From: Planctomycetota bacterium
Lineage (GTDB): Bacteria > Planctomycetota > UBA1135 > GCA-002686595
NCBI GenBank assembly: GCA_016779205.1
Contig: JADHOC010000025.1
Span: forward strand, 1 to 64,000
Length of the DNA stretch: 64,000 nt
Direction: 5' to 3'
In this document: one piece after another, positions 1-8,709 of the stretch
How the letters are laid out: every line of letters starts with the position of its first letter
How positions within the stretch are numbered: the first letter of the stretch is position 1
Notes under the pieces: generated by a model
What the model was told of the DNA's origin: nothing
What the model saw: the letters and a program-made list of their open reading frames with translations, nothing else
Databases searched by the model: none
Position numbers and translations under genes: made by a program

Positions 1-443
1 TGGCCTTCGGGTGGGGCGACCATGACTTCTACCTGGAGGTGCCCACCTGGGACGACCTCACCGCCGGCGTCGCCCTGCGCGGGGCGCTCTGGCCGACGCC
101 CTCGGCCATGCGGGCCACCGCGCACCGGGGGCCCCCGGTCCCGGGTGAGCACGTGCACCGGGTCTCCCTGGGTCCTGAGCCGTACCAGGAACTGGTGGAG
201 TTCGTGGAGCGCGGATTCGAGCTGGACGGGTCCGGCGGTCCCATTCTCCTGGCGGCGCCCGGCTACGGGACCTCGGATCGGTTCTTCGAGGGGCGCGGGA
301 GCTACCACCTCTTCCGGACGTGCAACACCTGGGCCAACGGCGCGGTGAAGGCCATGGGGCAGCGCGCGGCTCTCTGGACGCCGTTCGAGCGCGGGGCGCG
401 CCACCACCTGCCCCGGAACCTGGGCGAGGACCGCCCGCGCTGA
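1..443 (+). CDS. DUF2459 family protein, 3' part (truncated by window edge)
   Basis: The last 146 codons of an open frame that runs in from the left edge (first full codon at base 3). The visible protein opens with AFGWGDHDFYLEVPTWDDL and ends near GRGSYHLFRTCNTWANGAV, the pattern I associate with DUF2459 (TIGR02117). That family has no established biochemical role and is usually predicted to be periplasmic or membrane-anchored. The conserved C-terminal Cys-Asn-Thr-Trp is present. The 5' end and any signal peptide lie outside the window. The neighbouring genes begin on the opposite strand 28 bases downstream, so this is the end of its transcription unit. Confidence 0.75.
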   Translation, partial: AFGWGDHDFYLEVPTWDDLTAGVALRGALWPTPSAMRATAHRGPPVPGEHVHRVSLGPEPYQELVEFVERGFELDGSGGPILLAAPGYGTSDRFFEGRGSYHLFRTCNTWANGAVKAMGQRAALWTPFERGARHHLPRNLGEDRPR

Positions 444-471
444 GCCGCCGGCCGGAGGGGGCGGGCCGCGC

Positions 472-1041
472 CTAGCGCGGCTTCCGCAGGTTGACCGGCT
501 CCCGGGAGCGCTCGATCAGGTAGCGGTCGATCTCCTCACGGGGGGGCAGCGGAGTGCCCCGCAGGCTGTCCATGAACCAGCGCGCCTCGGGCAGGGCCAT
601 GCGGCGAATGCCACCCACGGAGGAGCCGCCGACCTTGCGCCGGAAGAGCACGCGGGAGCGCACCCGGTGGGGGGTGTACTCGCCGCCCTCGAGGGCCGCG
701 TAGACGTAGGCGCTCTGGAGCGGCGGCGCGGCGTCCGGTCGGGCGCCGGGGGGATGGATCGCGTGGCGGCTGAGGTCGATGGTCAGGGCGCCCTCCCGCA
801 GGCGCTCATCGTCGGCGGCGAGGAAGGCGCGCACCAGGGCGTCCCCGAGCCGGGGGTCCCGCGCGACGGCGCGATTCGCGGCCACGTGGGCGGCCCAGAG
901 ACGGTCATCGGTGGGGGCCTCCCCGTCGAAGGCGACGCGCAGCGCCTCCTCGGTGGAGAGGTGCTTCACCCCGGCCACCAGGGCCATGGCGGCGGCGATG
1001 GCCAGCAGGACGAGGTGGGGCATCCAGCTCCTGGGCCTCAT
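472..1041 (-). CDS. Membrane-anchored protein of unknown function, second gene of a GT39 operon
   Basis: A 189-residue protein that I do not recognise. The chosen ATG overlaps the stop of the upstream glycosyltransferase by four bases (ATGA), which implies translational coupling; longer upstream extensions of this frame are antisense-like and rich in Arg/Pro. Residues 7-24 (MPHLVLLAIAAAMALVAGV) form one membrane segment or uncleaved signal. The rest is soluble, with an alpha-helical middle and a C-terminal half containing two Arg-rich stretches (VRSRVLFRRK and IERSREPVNLRKPR). It is probably anchored on the outer face of the inner membrane and works with the glycosyltransferase, which is inference from the coupling only. 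Confidence 0.6.
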   Translation of the reverse strand: MRPRSWMPHLVLLAIAAAMALVAGVKHLSTEEALRVAFDGEAPTDDRLWAAHVAANRAVARDPRLGDALVRAFLAADDERLREGALTIDLSRHAIHPPGARPDAAPPLQSAYVYAALEGGEYTPHRVRSRVLFRRKVGGSSVGGIRRMALPEARWFMDSLRGTPLPPREEIDRYLIERSREPVNLRKPR

Positions 1042-2564
1042 CGGGTCACCCCCAGGGCCATCTGCGCGGCGGCGACCGTCTCCGGCCAGGAGATCCACCA
1101 CAGCCCGGTGAGGACGAGGAGCGTCACGGCGAGGCCGACCACGCGCGACCGGGATCGGTCCTGCGGCCCGTGGGCGAGGAGGCCCGCGGTCATGACGATC
1201 AGGACGGGCTCCAGCGGGACGCGGAAGCGCGACATCGCCACCAGCAGGGAGGTCAGGACCACGTAGCCGATGAGCACGGTGAACACGGCGCGGCAGGGTC
1301 CCCGCCGGAGCGTCAGGAAGTAGCCGGCGGCCCCGAGCAGCATCGTGAGCGTGGAGACGGCCAGCGCGAGGAACACCAGGGGGCCGCGCAGGGCCCCGGC
1401 GACCACGCCACCCTCGGGGTACATGGCCATGGCCTGGTGGCGCGTGAAGAAGGACAGCGGGGTCACCAGCTCGCTCCACTTCTTGAGGCGCGTGCGGAGG
1501 GTCCACGCGGGGTGCTCCGCGGCGAAGGCGAGGCCCGCGCGGAGCTGGCTGGAGTGACGGTCGATGGCGTGGATGGCGTCGAACTCACGGTCCCACCCCG
1601 CGTCACGCACCTCGATCTCACCGTTGCCGTCCCGGTCCTCGGGCACCCAGCCCGCGGGGACCTCCGTGAAGGAGGTGCGGGCCAGGGTCTCGATCTGCGG
1701 GAGGCCCAGGTCGGCGCGGCGCTTGCGCAGGGGCAGCACGTCGAAGTTCATCGAGCGCGCGTTCAGCCCCACGAAGACGTTCTCGCCCAGGGTCGCACCC
1801 CCGACGACGGTCCGCCCGTACACCTCGTGGTTGCGCAGCGTCCAGGGCAGGGTCACCACCGCCACGGCGAGGACGGGCAGGGACGCGCGCCGCAGGGCCT
1901 CCTGCCACCCGGCGCCGCGGGACCGGAGCGCAACGACGGCCGCGAAGACGGGGACGAGGAAGAGGACGTACTCCTTGATGTAGAGGGCCACCCCGAACAG
2001 CACGCCGCTCAGGAGCAGGCGCCGGGTGGCGCCCAGGTCATCGCCCTCGTCCGCGAGGTCCAGGGCCCGGACGAAGTGCCAGAGGGCCGGCAGCAGCAGC
2101 GAGAGGAAGACCGTCTCCGTCCAGAGGAAGTGGGTGTACGCGCCCAGGGGGAGATCCACGGCCCAGATCACCCCGGCCACGATCGCCGCGCGGCGCGAGA
2201 ACAGCCGCCAGGCGAAGAGCATCGTCGTCACGCCGATGACGCTGGAGAGCGCCACCTGGAAGGCTCGCAGCACGTTCAGCCCCTCGATGCCGAAGGCGTG
2301 GATCGACTTCGAGAGCAGCCAGGGGTACCCGGGCGGCCAGAAGTAGCGGTGCTGGTCGTAGTAGATCCCGAGCCGCTCCTTGGCGAGCGCGAGGTAGAGG
2401 TAGTTCGCCTCGTCGGACTGGATATCCAGGGGCAGGACCAGCCACAGCAGGAGGCCCCGAAGCGCCACCCCGACGAAGGCGATGGTGGCGATGGTCCCCC
2501 ACGGGGCGCGCGCCAGCGCGCGGCCGACGGCGGCGCTGGCGGACGGTGAGGTGTCGGTGCTCAT
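1038..2564 (-). CDS. GT39/ArnT-like integral membrane glycosyltransferase
   Basis: A 508-residue polytopic protein of the dolichyl/undecaprenyl-phosphate mannose-type transferase class (PMT/ArnT, GT-C fold). These use polyprenyl-phosphate sugar donors outside the inner membrane to modify lipids or proteins. The first loop carries the Asp-Glu pair (D51-E52 in IQSDEANYLYL) that serves as catalytic base in this fold, followed by the family-typical YFWPPGYPWLLS. About ten to eleven hydrophobic segments follow, and a lumenal loop at roughly 300-340 contains DRDGNGEIEVRDAG, which resembles a small acidic calcium-type loop. The length is typical for bacterial members. It is the first gene of a two-gene operon. 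Substrate and acceptor cannot be told from the sequence. Confidence 0.85.
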   Translation of the reverse strand: MSTDTSPSASAAVGRALARAPWGTIATIAFVGVALRGLLLWLVLPLDIQSDEANYLYLALAKERLGIYYDQHRYFWPPGYPWLLSKSIHAFGIEGLNVLRAFQVALSSVIGVTTMLFAWRLFSRRAAIVAGVIWAVDLPLGAYTHFLWTETVFLSLLLPALWHFVRALDLADEGDDLGATRRLLLSGVLFGVALYIKEYVLFLVPVFAAVVALRSRGAGWQEALRRASLPVLAVAVVTLPWTLRNHEVYGRTVVGGATLGENVFVGLNARSMNFDVLPLRKRRADLGLPQIETLARTSFTEVPAGWVPEDRDGNGEIEVRDAGWDREFDAIHAIDRHSSQLRAGLAFAAEHPAWTLRTRLKKWSELVTPLSFFTRHQAMAMYPEGGVVAGALRGPLVFLALAVSTLTMLLGAAGYFLTLRRGPCRAVFTVLIGYVVLTSLLVAMSRFRVPLEPVLIVMTAGLLAHGPQDRSRSRVVGLAVTLLVLTGLWWISWPETVAAAQMALGVTR

Positions 2565-2731
2565 GGGCGAGGGGCGGCGCGGTCGCGTCCCGGGCGGAGA
2601 GGATAGCAGCCCGGGGATCCACCGCCGCGGTGGCTCGGGTCGCGCCGGGTGGGGCTAGCGGGCATGATAGGCCCCCCGGGGTGGACGACACGCTCCCTGG
2701 ATCACGAGCCGCGGAAGCGGGCGCGCATCGC

Positions 2732-3187
2732 ATGAGTACAGACACCGGTCAGGCGCCGATCACAACCTCCGGGATCGAGCACAGGCACCTGCGGGTCGGG
2801 TGGCTGGCCTTGCTGGTCTTCCTCGCCGGCGGCATCGGGCTGGAAGCCCTCCACGGCTTCAAAGTAGACGCTTACCTGGGGGTCGATAACGAGACCAGGA
2901 AGCACCTCTGGACCCTGGCCCACGCGCACGGGACCCTGCTCGGCCTCGTCAACCTCGCGTTCGCGTGGACGCTCACTCGGGCCCCCGGCTTCGCTCCCGG
3001 TGCGCGGTCCGTGGCCTCTCGCTGCTTGATTGGCGCGACGGTCCTGATGCCCGCTGGCTTCTTCCTCGGGGGCGTCATCTTCTACGGCGGGGACCCCGGC
3101 GTCGGGATCCTGCTGCTCCCGATCGGCGCCGTCCTTCTGCTGGTCGCGGCGGCGCTGACGCTGCGCGGGACCCGAGCGGTGGGCTGA
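2732..3187 (+). CDS. Small four-helix membrane protein, unknown function
   Basis: A 151-residue protein with four predicted membrane spans (about residues 24-40, 62-82, 98-117 and 123-143). A soluble N-terminus precedes the first span (MSTDTGQAPITTSGIEHRHL). The stretch HLWTLAHAHGTLLGLVNLAFA contains two closely spaced His that could face each other inside the bundle, as in DUF423/DUF2871-like small membrane proteins, but I cannot assign a family. The start is the ATG at 2732; the upstream extension lacks membrane-protein character. It is divergent from the GT39 operon (167 bp apart) and convergent with the cytochrome gene (40 bp apart), so it is monocistronic. Confidence 0.65.
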   Translation: MSTDTGQAPITTSGIEHRHLRVGWLALLVFLAGGIGLEALHGFKVDAYLGVDNETRKHLWTLAHAHGTLLGLVNLAFAWTLTRAPGFAPGARSVASRCLIGATVLMPAGFFLGGVIFYGGDPGVGILLLPIGAVLLLVAAALTLRGTRAVG

Positions 3188-3227
3188 GTCAGCCCGCCCG
3201 AGGCGGAGGCCTCCGACGGGTACAGGA

Positions 3228-5381
3228 TCACTCCGACAGGTACAGGGGGGTCAGGTCACGCTCCTGGAGCAGGCGATCATGCAGGTCGTCGGGGATCTGC
3301 ACGCCGCTGCCCTCGGCCCGCCAGCGCTCGAGGATCTCGTCCCTGACCCGCTCGAGCTCGCCTTCGTCCGCGAGGAAGTCCGGGTCCATGGACTCGTAGC
3401 CCGGCTGGAGACGTAGGGCGCGCATGGCGTTGAAGCGCACCACGTCGTAGGTGTCGAGCATCAGGGTGGCGAGCAGGCGCTCCATCCACCCGCTGCCTGA
3501 CGCCTGGAGGGCTGGCTCCCAACCCATCGCCCATGCGACGAGGGCGCGCTGGCCCGCGTCCCCCCGGAGCGCCGCCACGACGGCGACGGGGAGGTCCCGG
3601 TCATCCGCGCCCATGGCCACCGGGGAGGCCCCGAACCCCTCCACCAGGGCGTTGTTCACCCAGCCAAGGGAGCGGTCCAGGTGGCACATGCTGCAGGCGT
3701 TGGGTCGGCCGGTGTCGAGCTGGACCTGAACGCTGGGGGATGAGATCTCGTGGGAGCGAGTCGCCTTCATCAGGCCCCAGGTGGTGTGGGGCATGTGGCA
3801 GTTCGTGCAAGAGCTGCCGCTCGAGGTCGGGGAGTGCCGCGTGTGATGGGTCAGGGCCGCGTCATCGGTGAGCTCCCCGTGGCACTGCAGGCAGGACTGA
3901 TTGGACCTCATGTCCGGCCCTAGCTGATCGTCCGCCCACTCCTCGGTGGTCTGGGCGGGCCGCTTGCCGTCGCCGGTGAAGCGGTGGGCGGAGTGGCAGG
4001 AGGAGCAGGTCATGACCCCCCGCTCGGGGTCCCCGTGGGTGTAGCAGGGGGAGCGCTGGAGGCCGTTGAACTCTCGCCCGCCGACCCGGACCATCCCGTC
4101 GGACCAGAAGTGGTTCCGCACGAAGTCCGGCTGAGAGCGGGCCATTTCCTCGGTCCCCCGCTTTCGCCTCCCGCCGTAGATGATCTGGCTCGCCTCAAGG
4201 TCATCGCCGGGCCGGTACGGGTTGCCGAACTCCTGCGCGCGTTCGAACTGCTTGGGCAGCAGCGCGTGGACCGAGTGGCACTGGGCGCAGACGTGGGCGG
4301 ACGCCTCCGCGTCGAGCCGGGTGGGGTGGACGATGGAGTCGTCGGCCGAGTCCGAGAAGTGGTGCAGGTAGCGCCGCAGGGGGTTGCGGTTGAGCCCGGC
4401 GTGAACGTCGCCGGGCCCGTGGCACGCCTCGCATGAGATCCCGTACTCGCCGACCTCCGTCTCCGCCGCGGCGGTGGCGGCGGGCGTCATCTCGAGCATG
4501 CGTGAGCGAGCGTCGGTGGTGTGACACTTGACGCAGTGGGTGTTCCAGCGCCCCACGTCCTCCTTGGCGTGGAACTCGGGGCGCATCAGGAAGACCGAGG
4601 ACCAGGGGATCCAGCGCTGCTCCTCCAGGTGGAAGTAGAGGGGGAACATCCCCAGTCCGCGCTGGTCGCCGAAGCTATACCAGAACACCTGCATGTGGTG
4701 GCTGCCGGTCACCTGGGTCAGGCGGACGGTCTTTGACTCCGAGCTCTCACCCCCCGGCGAGTCGACGGGGAAGGAGCCGTAGTACTCGTCCCCGCGCCGC
4801 TCGAGGCGGTAGTCCCGGCCGCGGACGCGGAGGTCTCCCTCGAAAGTCGCCTGCACGGTTCCTGGCTCCACGACCTGGGTCATCGTGCTGTGGTAGGACT
4901 CGTGCCACGTGGCGTACTGGCCGGGGTGGCACGCCCGACAGTCGTTGGACGTGACGTAGCCCTCCGACGGGTGCTCGAGAACACGGTCCGTTGGCGGCTG
5001 GGGGGCATGGAACGGGAGGGACGCGTCGCTCCCGAACCAGAGCCCGGATCCTGCGGAGACCACCAGCGCCAGCGCCGTCAGCCGCACGGGGGAGGTCCGC
5101 CTCGAGGGAAGGAGGCAGGCGATCGCCGCGACGAGACCGAGGCCCACGGCCGCCGCCGTGATGGCGGACGAGAGCACCGCCCCCGTGAGGGCCAGTGGCG
5201 TGGCTCCGCCCAGCGCGCTCAGCGGCAGCAAGCTCGGCTCCCAGGTCGGACGAGGTGGTCCATGCCCCGAAGATAGGACGGCGAGCGGTGGCACGGGAGC
5301 GATGGTGGAGCGGAACCTGTCGGCGCTCGGTCTGGCCCCGCGGGAGTCTCCTTCATGGACGGCGCTGCGACCCACCGCCAC
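3228..5381 (-). CDS. Eight-haem c-type cytochrome with membrane anchor and C-terminal HEAT-like region
   Basis: A protein of up to 717 residues with eight CxxCH haem motifs (CRACH, CVKCH, CEACH, CAQCH, CSSCH, CLQCH, CTNCH, CSMCH) between about residues 150 and 560. The pattern resembles the c554/doubled-CXXCH multihaem electron carriers common in Planctomycetes. Two hydrophobic segments (about 50-90 and 100-118) anchor it before the haem domain, so the haems should be periplasmic. After the last haem there is an alpha-helical tail (about 570-690; LLATLMLDTYDVVRFNAMRAL) that looks like HEAT repeats. The first ATG is used here, but its first 40 residues are Pro/Arg-rich and the true start may be a later GTG/TTG. 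No oxidase or reductase partner lies next to it, so the electron donor is unknown. Confidence 0.85.
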   Translation of the reverse strand: MAVGRSAVHEGDSRGARPSADRFRSTIAPVPPLAVLSSGHGPPRPTWEPSLLPLSALGGATPLALTGAVLSSAITAAAVGLGLVAAIACLLPSRRTSPVRLTALALVVSAGSGLWFGSDASLPFHAPQPPTDRVLEHPSEGYVTSNDCRACHPGQYATWHESYHSTMTQVVEPGTVQATFEGDLRVRGRDYRLERRGDEYYGSFPVDSPGGESSESKTVRLTQVTGSHHMQVFWYSFGDQRGLGMFPLYFHLEEQRWIPWSSVFLMRPEFHAKEDVGRWNTHCVKCHTTDARSRMLEMTPAATAAAETEVGEYGISCEACHGPGDVHAGLNRNPLRRYLHHFSDSADDSIVHPTRLDAEASAHVCAQCHSVHALLPKQFERAQEFGNPYRPGDDLEASQIIYGGRRKRGTEEMARSQPDFVRNHFWSDGMVRVGGREFNGLQRSPCYTHGDPERGVMTCSSCHSAHRFTGDGKRPAQTTEEWADDQLGPDMRSNQSCLQCHGELTDDAALTHHTRHSPTSSGSSCTNCHMPHTTWGLMKATRSHEISSPSVQVQLDTGRPNACSMCHLDRSLGWVNNALVEGFGASPVAMGADDRDLPVAVVAALRGDAGQRALVAWAMGWEPALQASGSGWMERLLATLMLDTYDVVRFNAMRALRLQPGYESMDPDFLADEGELERVRDEILERWRAEGSGVQIPDDLHDRLLQERDLTPLYLSE

Positions 5382-5514
5382 CGTGGGCCCTCCGCGTGCC
5401 CGGTGCGATGGGGGCGCCCCCTCGGCGAACCGGGCCCGCGCCGCGGCGGTGAGTCCGTGCTTGGCATTCGAGGCGAGTCGCGGCTCCGACCCTGAGGGCT
5501 CCGCGCGCTCGGGG

Positions 5515-5520
5515 TAGGGT
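5515..5520 (+). promoter_or_regulatory. Possible -10 element for the fucosidase gene
   Basis: TAGGGT preceded by GGGG in a 170-bp divergent intergenic region, 31 bases before the ATG at 5552. It fits the TANNNT pattern found before many genes of this window. No convincing -35 box is visible. Confidence 0.3.
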
Positions 5521-5551
5521 GGTGTCCCTCGCCGCCCAACCCACCACCGCC

Positions 5552-7153
5552 ATGAAGCCCCACGCCCCCAGCTCCACTCGACGATCAGCCGTGACGGTCC
5601 TCCTCCTCGGCCTCTCCGGCGCGCTGGCCGTGGGCGAGGTGGAGGCAGCGGCCCAGGGGGAGGACGACCCTTCGCCGGCGGGCGTTCCCACCGAGGATCC
5701 GGACATCGAGCGGCTCCACCCGATGCTGGCCCCGACCATCCAGCAGGGTCCCTTCGCGCCGTCCTGGGCCTCCCTCGTCACCCATCCGCTGCCGCGCTGG
5801 TTCGAGGACTCGAAGGTCGGCATCAGCGCCCACTGGGGCCCCTATGCGGTGCCCGGCTGGACCCCCCGCAAGGACACCCCGTACGGGGTCGCCTACGCGG
5901 AGTGGTACTGGCAGTGGATGCAGTCCAACAAGGCCGTCCAGGAGTACCACGCCTCCACCTACGGCGGCGTGCCCTACGACGCGTTCATCGACGGCACCCC
6001 GAACCGGGTGACCGGCGAGGTGGAGGGGTTCTTCGCCAAGGACTTCGACGCCGACGCCTGGATGGAGCTCTTCGCGCGCGCGGGGGCGAAGTACTTCTTC
6101 ATCACGGCGAAGCACCACGACGGCTTCTGCCTCTTCGACAGCGCCTACACCGGCCGGGACGCCGCGGACTGCGGCCCGAAGCGCGACCTCTACGGTGAGC
6201 TCGTGGCGGCGGCCCGCAAGCGTGGGATCCGGGTGGGGCTCTACTACTCCTTCTACGAGTGGTTCAATCCCGCCTACACCGGAAGGCCCGAGCACGCGGG
6301 CTACCAGGGGTTCCAGCCCCTCGAGGACCGCGACCTCGATGGGGACCCGTCCGAGTACGTGGACGACTTCATGATCCCTCAGATCAAGGAGCTCATCGAC
6401 CGCTACCACCCCGACAGCCTGTGCTTCGACGGGGAGTGGGAGCACGGCTATCCCCACTGGCGTGGCCGCCAGATCATCGCCTACTACTACAACCAGGCGG
6501 CCGAGCGCGGCCAGCAGGTGGCGGTCAACGACCGCTTCGGCCAGGCCAAGGAGGGGGTCTCCGACACCCGCGGGGTGTACGGCGACTTCTACCACGTCGA
6601 GTACCACGCGGACATCGACCGCACCAAGCCCTGGGCCATGTGGCGCGGCTTCGGCAACAGCTACGGCTACAACCGCAACGAGCACGAGGGCAACATCCTG
6701 TCGCTGGTGGAGACCGTGCAGATGGTGGTCGACGTGGTCTCGGACAACGGGAACATCGAGTTCAACCTCGGCCCCAAGGCGGACGGCACCCTGGCCGACT
6801 TCGAGGTGGAGCGCCTCGAGGCCATGGGCCGCTGGCTGGAGGTGAACGGCGAGGCCATCTACGGTTGCTCGAAGAGCCCCTTCGGGGCGCAGCCCTTCGG
6901 GCGCACCACCTGGGACGAGGGCCGGGGCCGGCTCTACCTCCATGTTTATCGCTGGCCCGAGGGTGGGACCCTGAGCCTGAGCGGCGCCCGCGTGCGGCCG
7001 ACGTCGGCGGCCCTCCTCGCGCGCCCGTCGGACCCTGTTCAGGTCACCCAGACCGAGGATGGCCTCGAGCTCCGGCTCACAGGGGCCGCCCCCGACCCCG
7101 CCGTCAGCGTCATCGCCATTGAATTCGAGGGCTCCATCGAGCCGCTGGACTGA
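5552..7153 (+). CDS. Alpha-L-fucosidase, GH29, secreted
   Basis: A 533-residue exo-enzyme that should release terminal L-fucose from polysaccharides such as fucoidan or from glycoproteins. The start is the ATG at 5552, which begins a signal peptide (MKPHAPSSTRRSAVTVLLLG, cleavage near AAAQG); an upstream GTG in frame would put charged residues ahead of it. GH29 landmarks are the KHHDGF motif (His188-His189), the substrate-pocket WGPYAVPGW, and LCFDGEW, whose Asp293 corresponds to the catalytic nucleophile of the family. The family signature NGNIEFNLGPKADG closes the TIM barrel and a beta-sandwich follows. The next gene, an oxidoreductase, starts 32 bases downstream, so the two are probably cotranscribed. 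It supplies substrate to the fucose genes at 25-41 kb if these act together (inference). Confidence 0.92.
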   Translation: MKPHAPSSTRRSAVTVLLLGLSGALAVGEVEAAAQGEDDPSPAGVPTEDPDIERLHPMLAPTIQQGPFAPSWASLVTHPLPRWFEDSKVGISAHWGPYAVPGWTPRKDTPYGVAYAEWYWQWMQSNKAVQEYHASTYGGVPYDAFIDGTPNRVTGEVEGFFAKDFDADAWMELFARAGAKYFFITAKHHDGFCLFDSAYTGRDAADCGPKRDLYGELVAAARKRGIRVGLYYSFYEWFNPAYTGRPEHAGYQGFQPLEDRDLDGDPSEYVDDFMIPQIKELIDRYHPDSLCFDGEWEHGYPHWRGRQIIAYYYNQAAERGQQVAVNDRFGQAKEGVSDTRGVYGDFYHVEYHADIDRTKPWAMWRGFGNSYGYNRNEHEGNILSLVETVQMVVDVVSDNGNIEFNLGPKADGTLADFEVERLEAMGRWLEVNGEAIYGCSKSPFGAQPFGRTTWDEGRGRLYLHVYRWPEGGTLSLSGARVRPTSAALLARPSDPVQVTQTEDGLELRLTGAAPDPAVSVIAIEFEGSIEPLD

Positions 7154-7185
7154 ACCTCTCGCATCCCCGCTACCCGCCGATTCCC

Positions 7186-8676
7186 ATGAACCCCTCCAAC
7201 AAGCAAGTCCTCCGCCGCGATGTCCTCCGCGGGACCACGGCCGCCGCCGCCAGCCTCCTCGCCGCCCCGGCCCTCGCGCTGGGCAGCCGCTCCCAGGAGG
7301 GGGTCATCCGCGTCGGGGTCGTGGGCCTTCGCGGCCGCGGCGGCAACCACATCCAGGGGTTCTCCCGGCTCGATGGGGTCGAGGTCGTGGCGCTCTGCGA
7401 CGTGGACGCGGGCGTCCTGGAGCGCCGCGCGTCGGAGCTGGAGCCGGGGGTCAGCAAGGCGGACCGCAAGGTGGCCGCCTTCGAGGATGTGCGGGATATG
7501 CTCGCCCGGGATGACATCGACGCGGTGTCCCTCGCGACCCCGAACCATCTCCACGCGCTGCACACCATCTGGGCCTGCGAGGCGGGCAAGGACGTGTACG
7601 TGGAGAAGCCGGTGAGCCACAACATCTGGGAGGGCCGGCGCATGGTGGAGGTGGCCGAGCGCACCGGACGCATCGTGCAGTCCGGCATGCAGAGCCGCTC
7701 CCACCGGGCCGTGCAGGAGTCCATCGCCTGGCTTGACGCCGGCGGGATCGGGGCGCCCCGCTACGCCCAGGGGCTCTGCTACAAACCCCGCAAGAGCATC
7801 GGCCTCATCGACGGGCCCAAGGCGCCGCCCGCGGGCGTCAACCACGACCTGTGGTCGGGGCCGCGGGAGGCCGGGCCGGTCGAGCGGCAGCAATACCACT
7901 ACGACTGGCACTGGCAGTTCCCCTTTGGCAACGGTGACTTCGGGAACCAGGGCGTGCACCAGGTGGACCTGTGCCGCCGCATGCTCGGGGTGAGCAAGCT
8001 CCCGCGCCGGACCGTCGCCGTGGGGGGGCGCTTCGGCTACGAGGACGACGGCACCACCCCGAACACCATGTTCGCCTTCTACGACCTCGAGCCGGCGCCG
8101 ATGATCTTCGAGGTCCGCGGGCTCCCCAGGGACCTCGAGGCCCAGACCAACGGCAAGTGGGGCGGCAGCATGGACCGCGAGTTCGGCCTCACCATCGGCT
8201 CCCTGCTCCACGCGGAGGACGGCCGCCTGGCCATCAGCTCCAACTACGGCCGCGCCATCGCCTACGACCGCAAGGGCGAGGAGATCCGCCGCTGGGAGGG
8301 CGGCGGCGACCACTTCGCGAACTTCATCGACGCGGTCCGCAAGCGTGACCCGGAGGTGCTCAACGCCGACGTGAACGAGGGGCACATCTCGGCCGCGTAC
8401 TGCCACCTCGCCAACGACTCCTACGTGCTCGGGTGCGAGGACTCCATGGGCTCCATCGAGCGCACCCTCGGCGGAGACCCCGAGGCCCAGGACGCGGCCC
8501 AGCGCTTCCGGGCGCACCTCGAGGCCAACGGCGTGGACCTGAACGAGCACCTCCCGACCTTCGGTCGCGTGCTCGCCGTGGACCGTGAGGAGGAGCGCTA
8601 CGTGGGCGACGACGAGGCCACCGCGCTCATGCGCGGCACCTACCGTGACGGCTTCGCCGTCCCCGGAGAGGGCTGA
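7186..8676 (+). CDS. Gfo/Idh/MocA family oxidoreductase with Tat signal
   Basis: A 496-residue protein with an N-terminal twin-Arg signal (LRRDVLRGTTAAAASLLAAP), then a Rossmann domain beginning IRVGVVGLRGRGG (about 42-165) and the sugar-binding beta-sheet domain. The conserved EKP of the family is present (VYVEKPVSHN, about residue 145), as is a His-rich active-site segment (YHYDWHWQFPFGNGDFGNQGVHQVD). Planctomycetes carry many such exported members whose cofactor is loaded before export; some act as glycosidases or sugar oxidoreductases that retain NAD(P). Being directly behind the fucosidase suggests it processes the released or neighbouring sugar, but the substrate is not readable from the sequence. 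It converges with the DUF1501 gene, with 33 bases between the stops. Confidence 0.85.
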   Translation: MNPSNKQVLRRDVLRGTTAAAASLLAAPALALGSRSQEGVIRVGVVGLRGRGGNHIQGFSRLDGVEVVALCDVDAGVLERRASELEPGVSKADRKVAAFEDVRDMLARDDIDAVSLATPNHLHALHTIWACEAGKDVYVEKPVSHNIWEGRRMVEVAERTGRIVQSGMQSRSHRAVQESIAWLDAGGIGAPRYAQGLCYKPRKSIGLIDGPKAPPAGVNHDLWSGPREAGPVERQQYHYDWHWQFPFGNGDFGNQGVHQVDLCRRMLGVSKLPRRTVAVGGRFGYEDDGTTPNTMFAFYDLEPAPMIFEVRGLPRDLEAQTNGKWGGSMDREFGLTIGSLLHAEDGRLAISSNYGRAIAYDRKGEEIRRWEGGGDHFANFIDAVRKRDPEVLNADVNEGHISAAYCHLANDSYVLGCEDSMGSIERTLGGDPEAQDAAQRFRAHLEANGVDLNEHLPTFGRVLAVDREEERYVGDDEATALMRGTYRDGFAVPGEG

Positions 8677-8709
8677 TCCCGGCGACGAGGAGGTGAGCCG
8701 CCGGCGGGG

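Noticed and set aside
1170..2549. A 459-codon open frame antisense to the GT39 gene
   Set aside because: Low-complexity charged composition without domains; the GT39 frame on the minus strand is clearly real.
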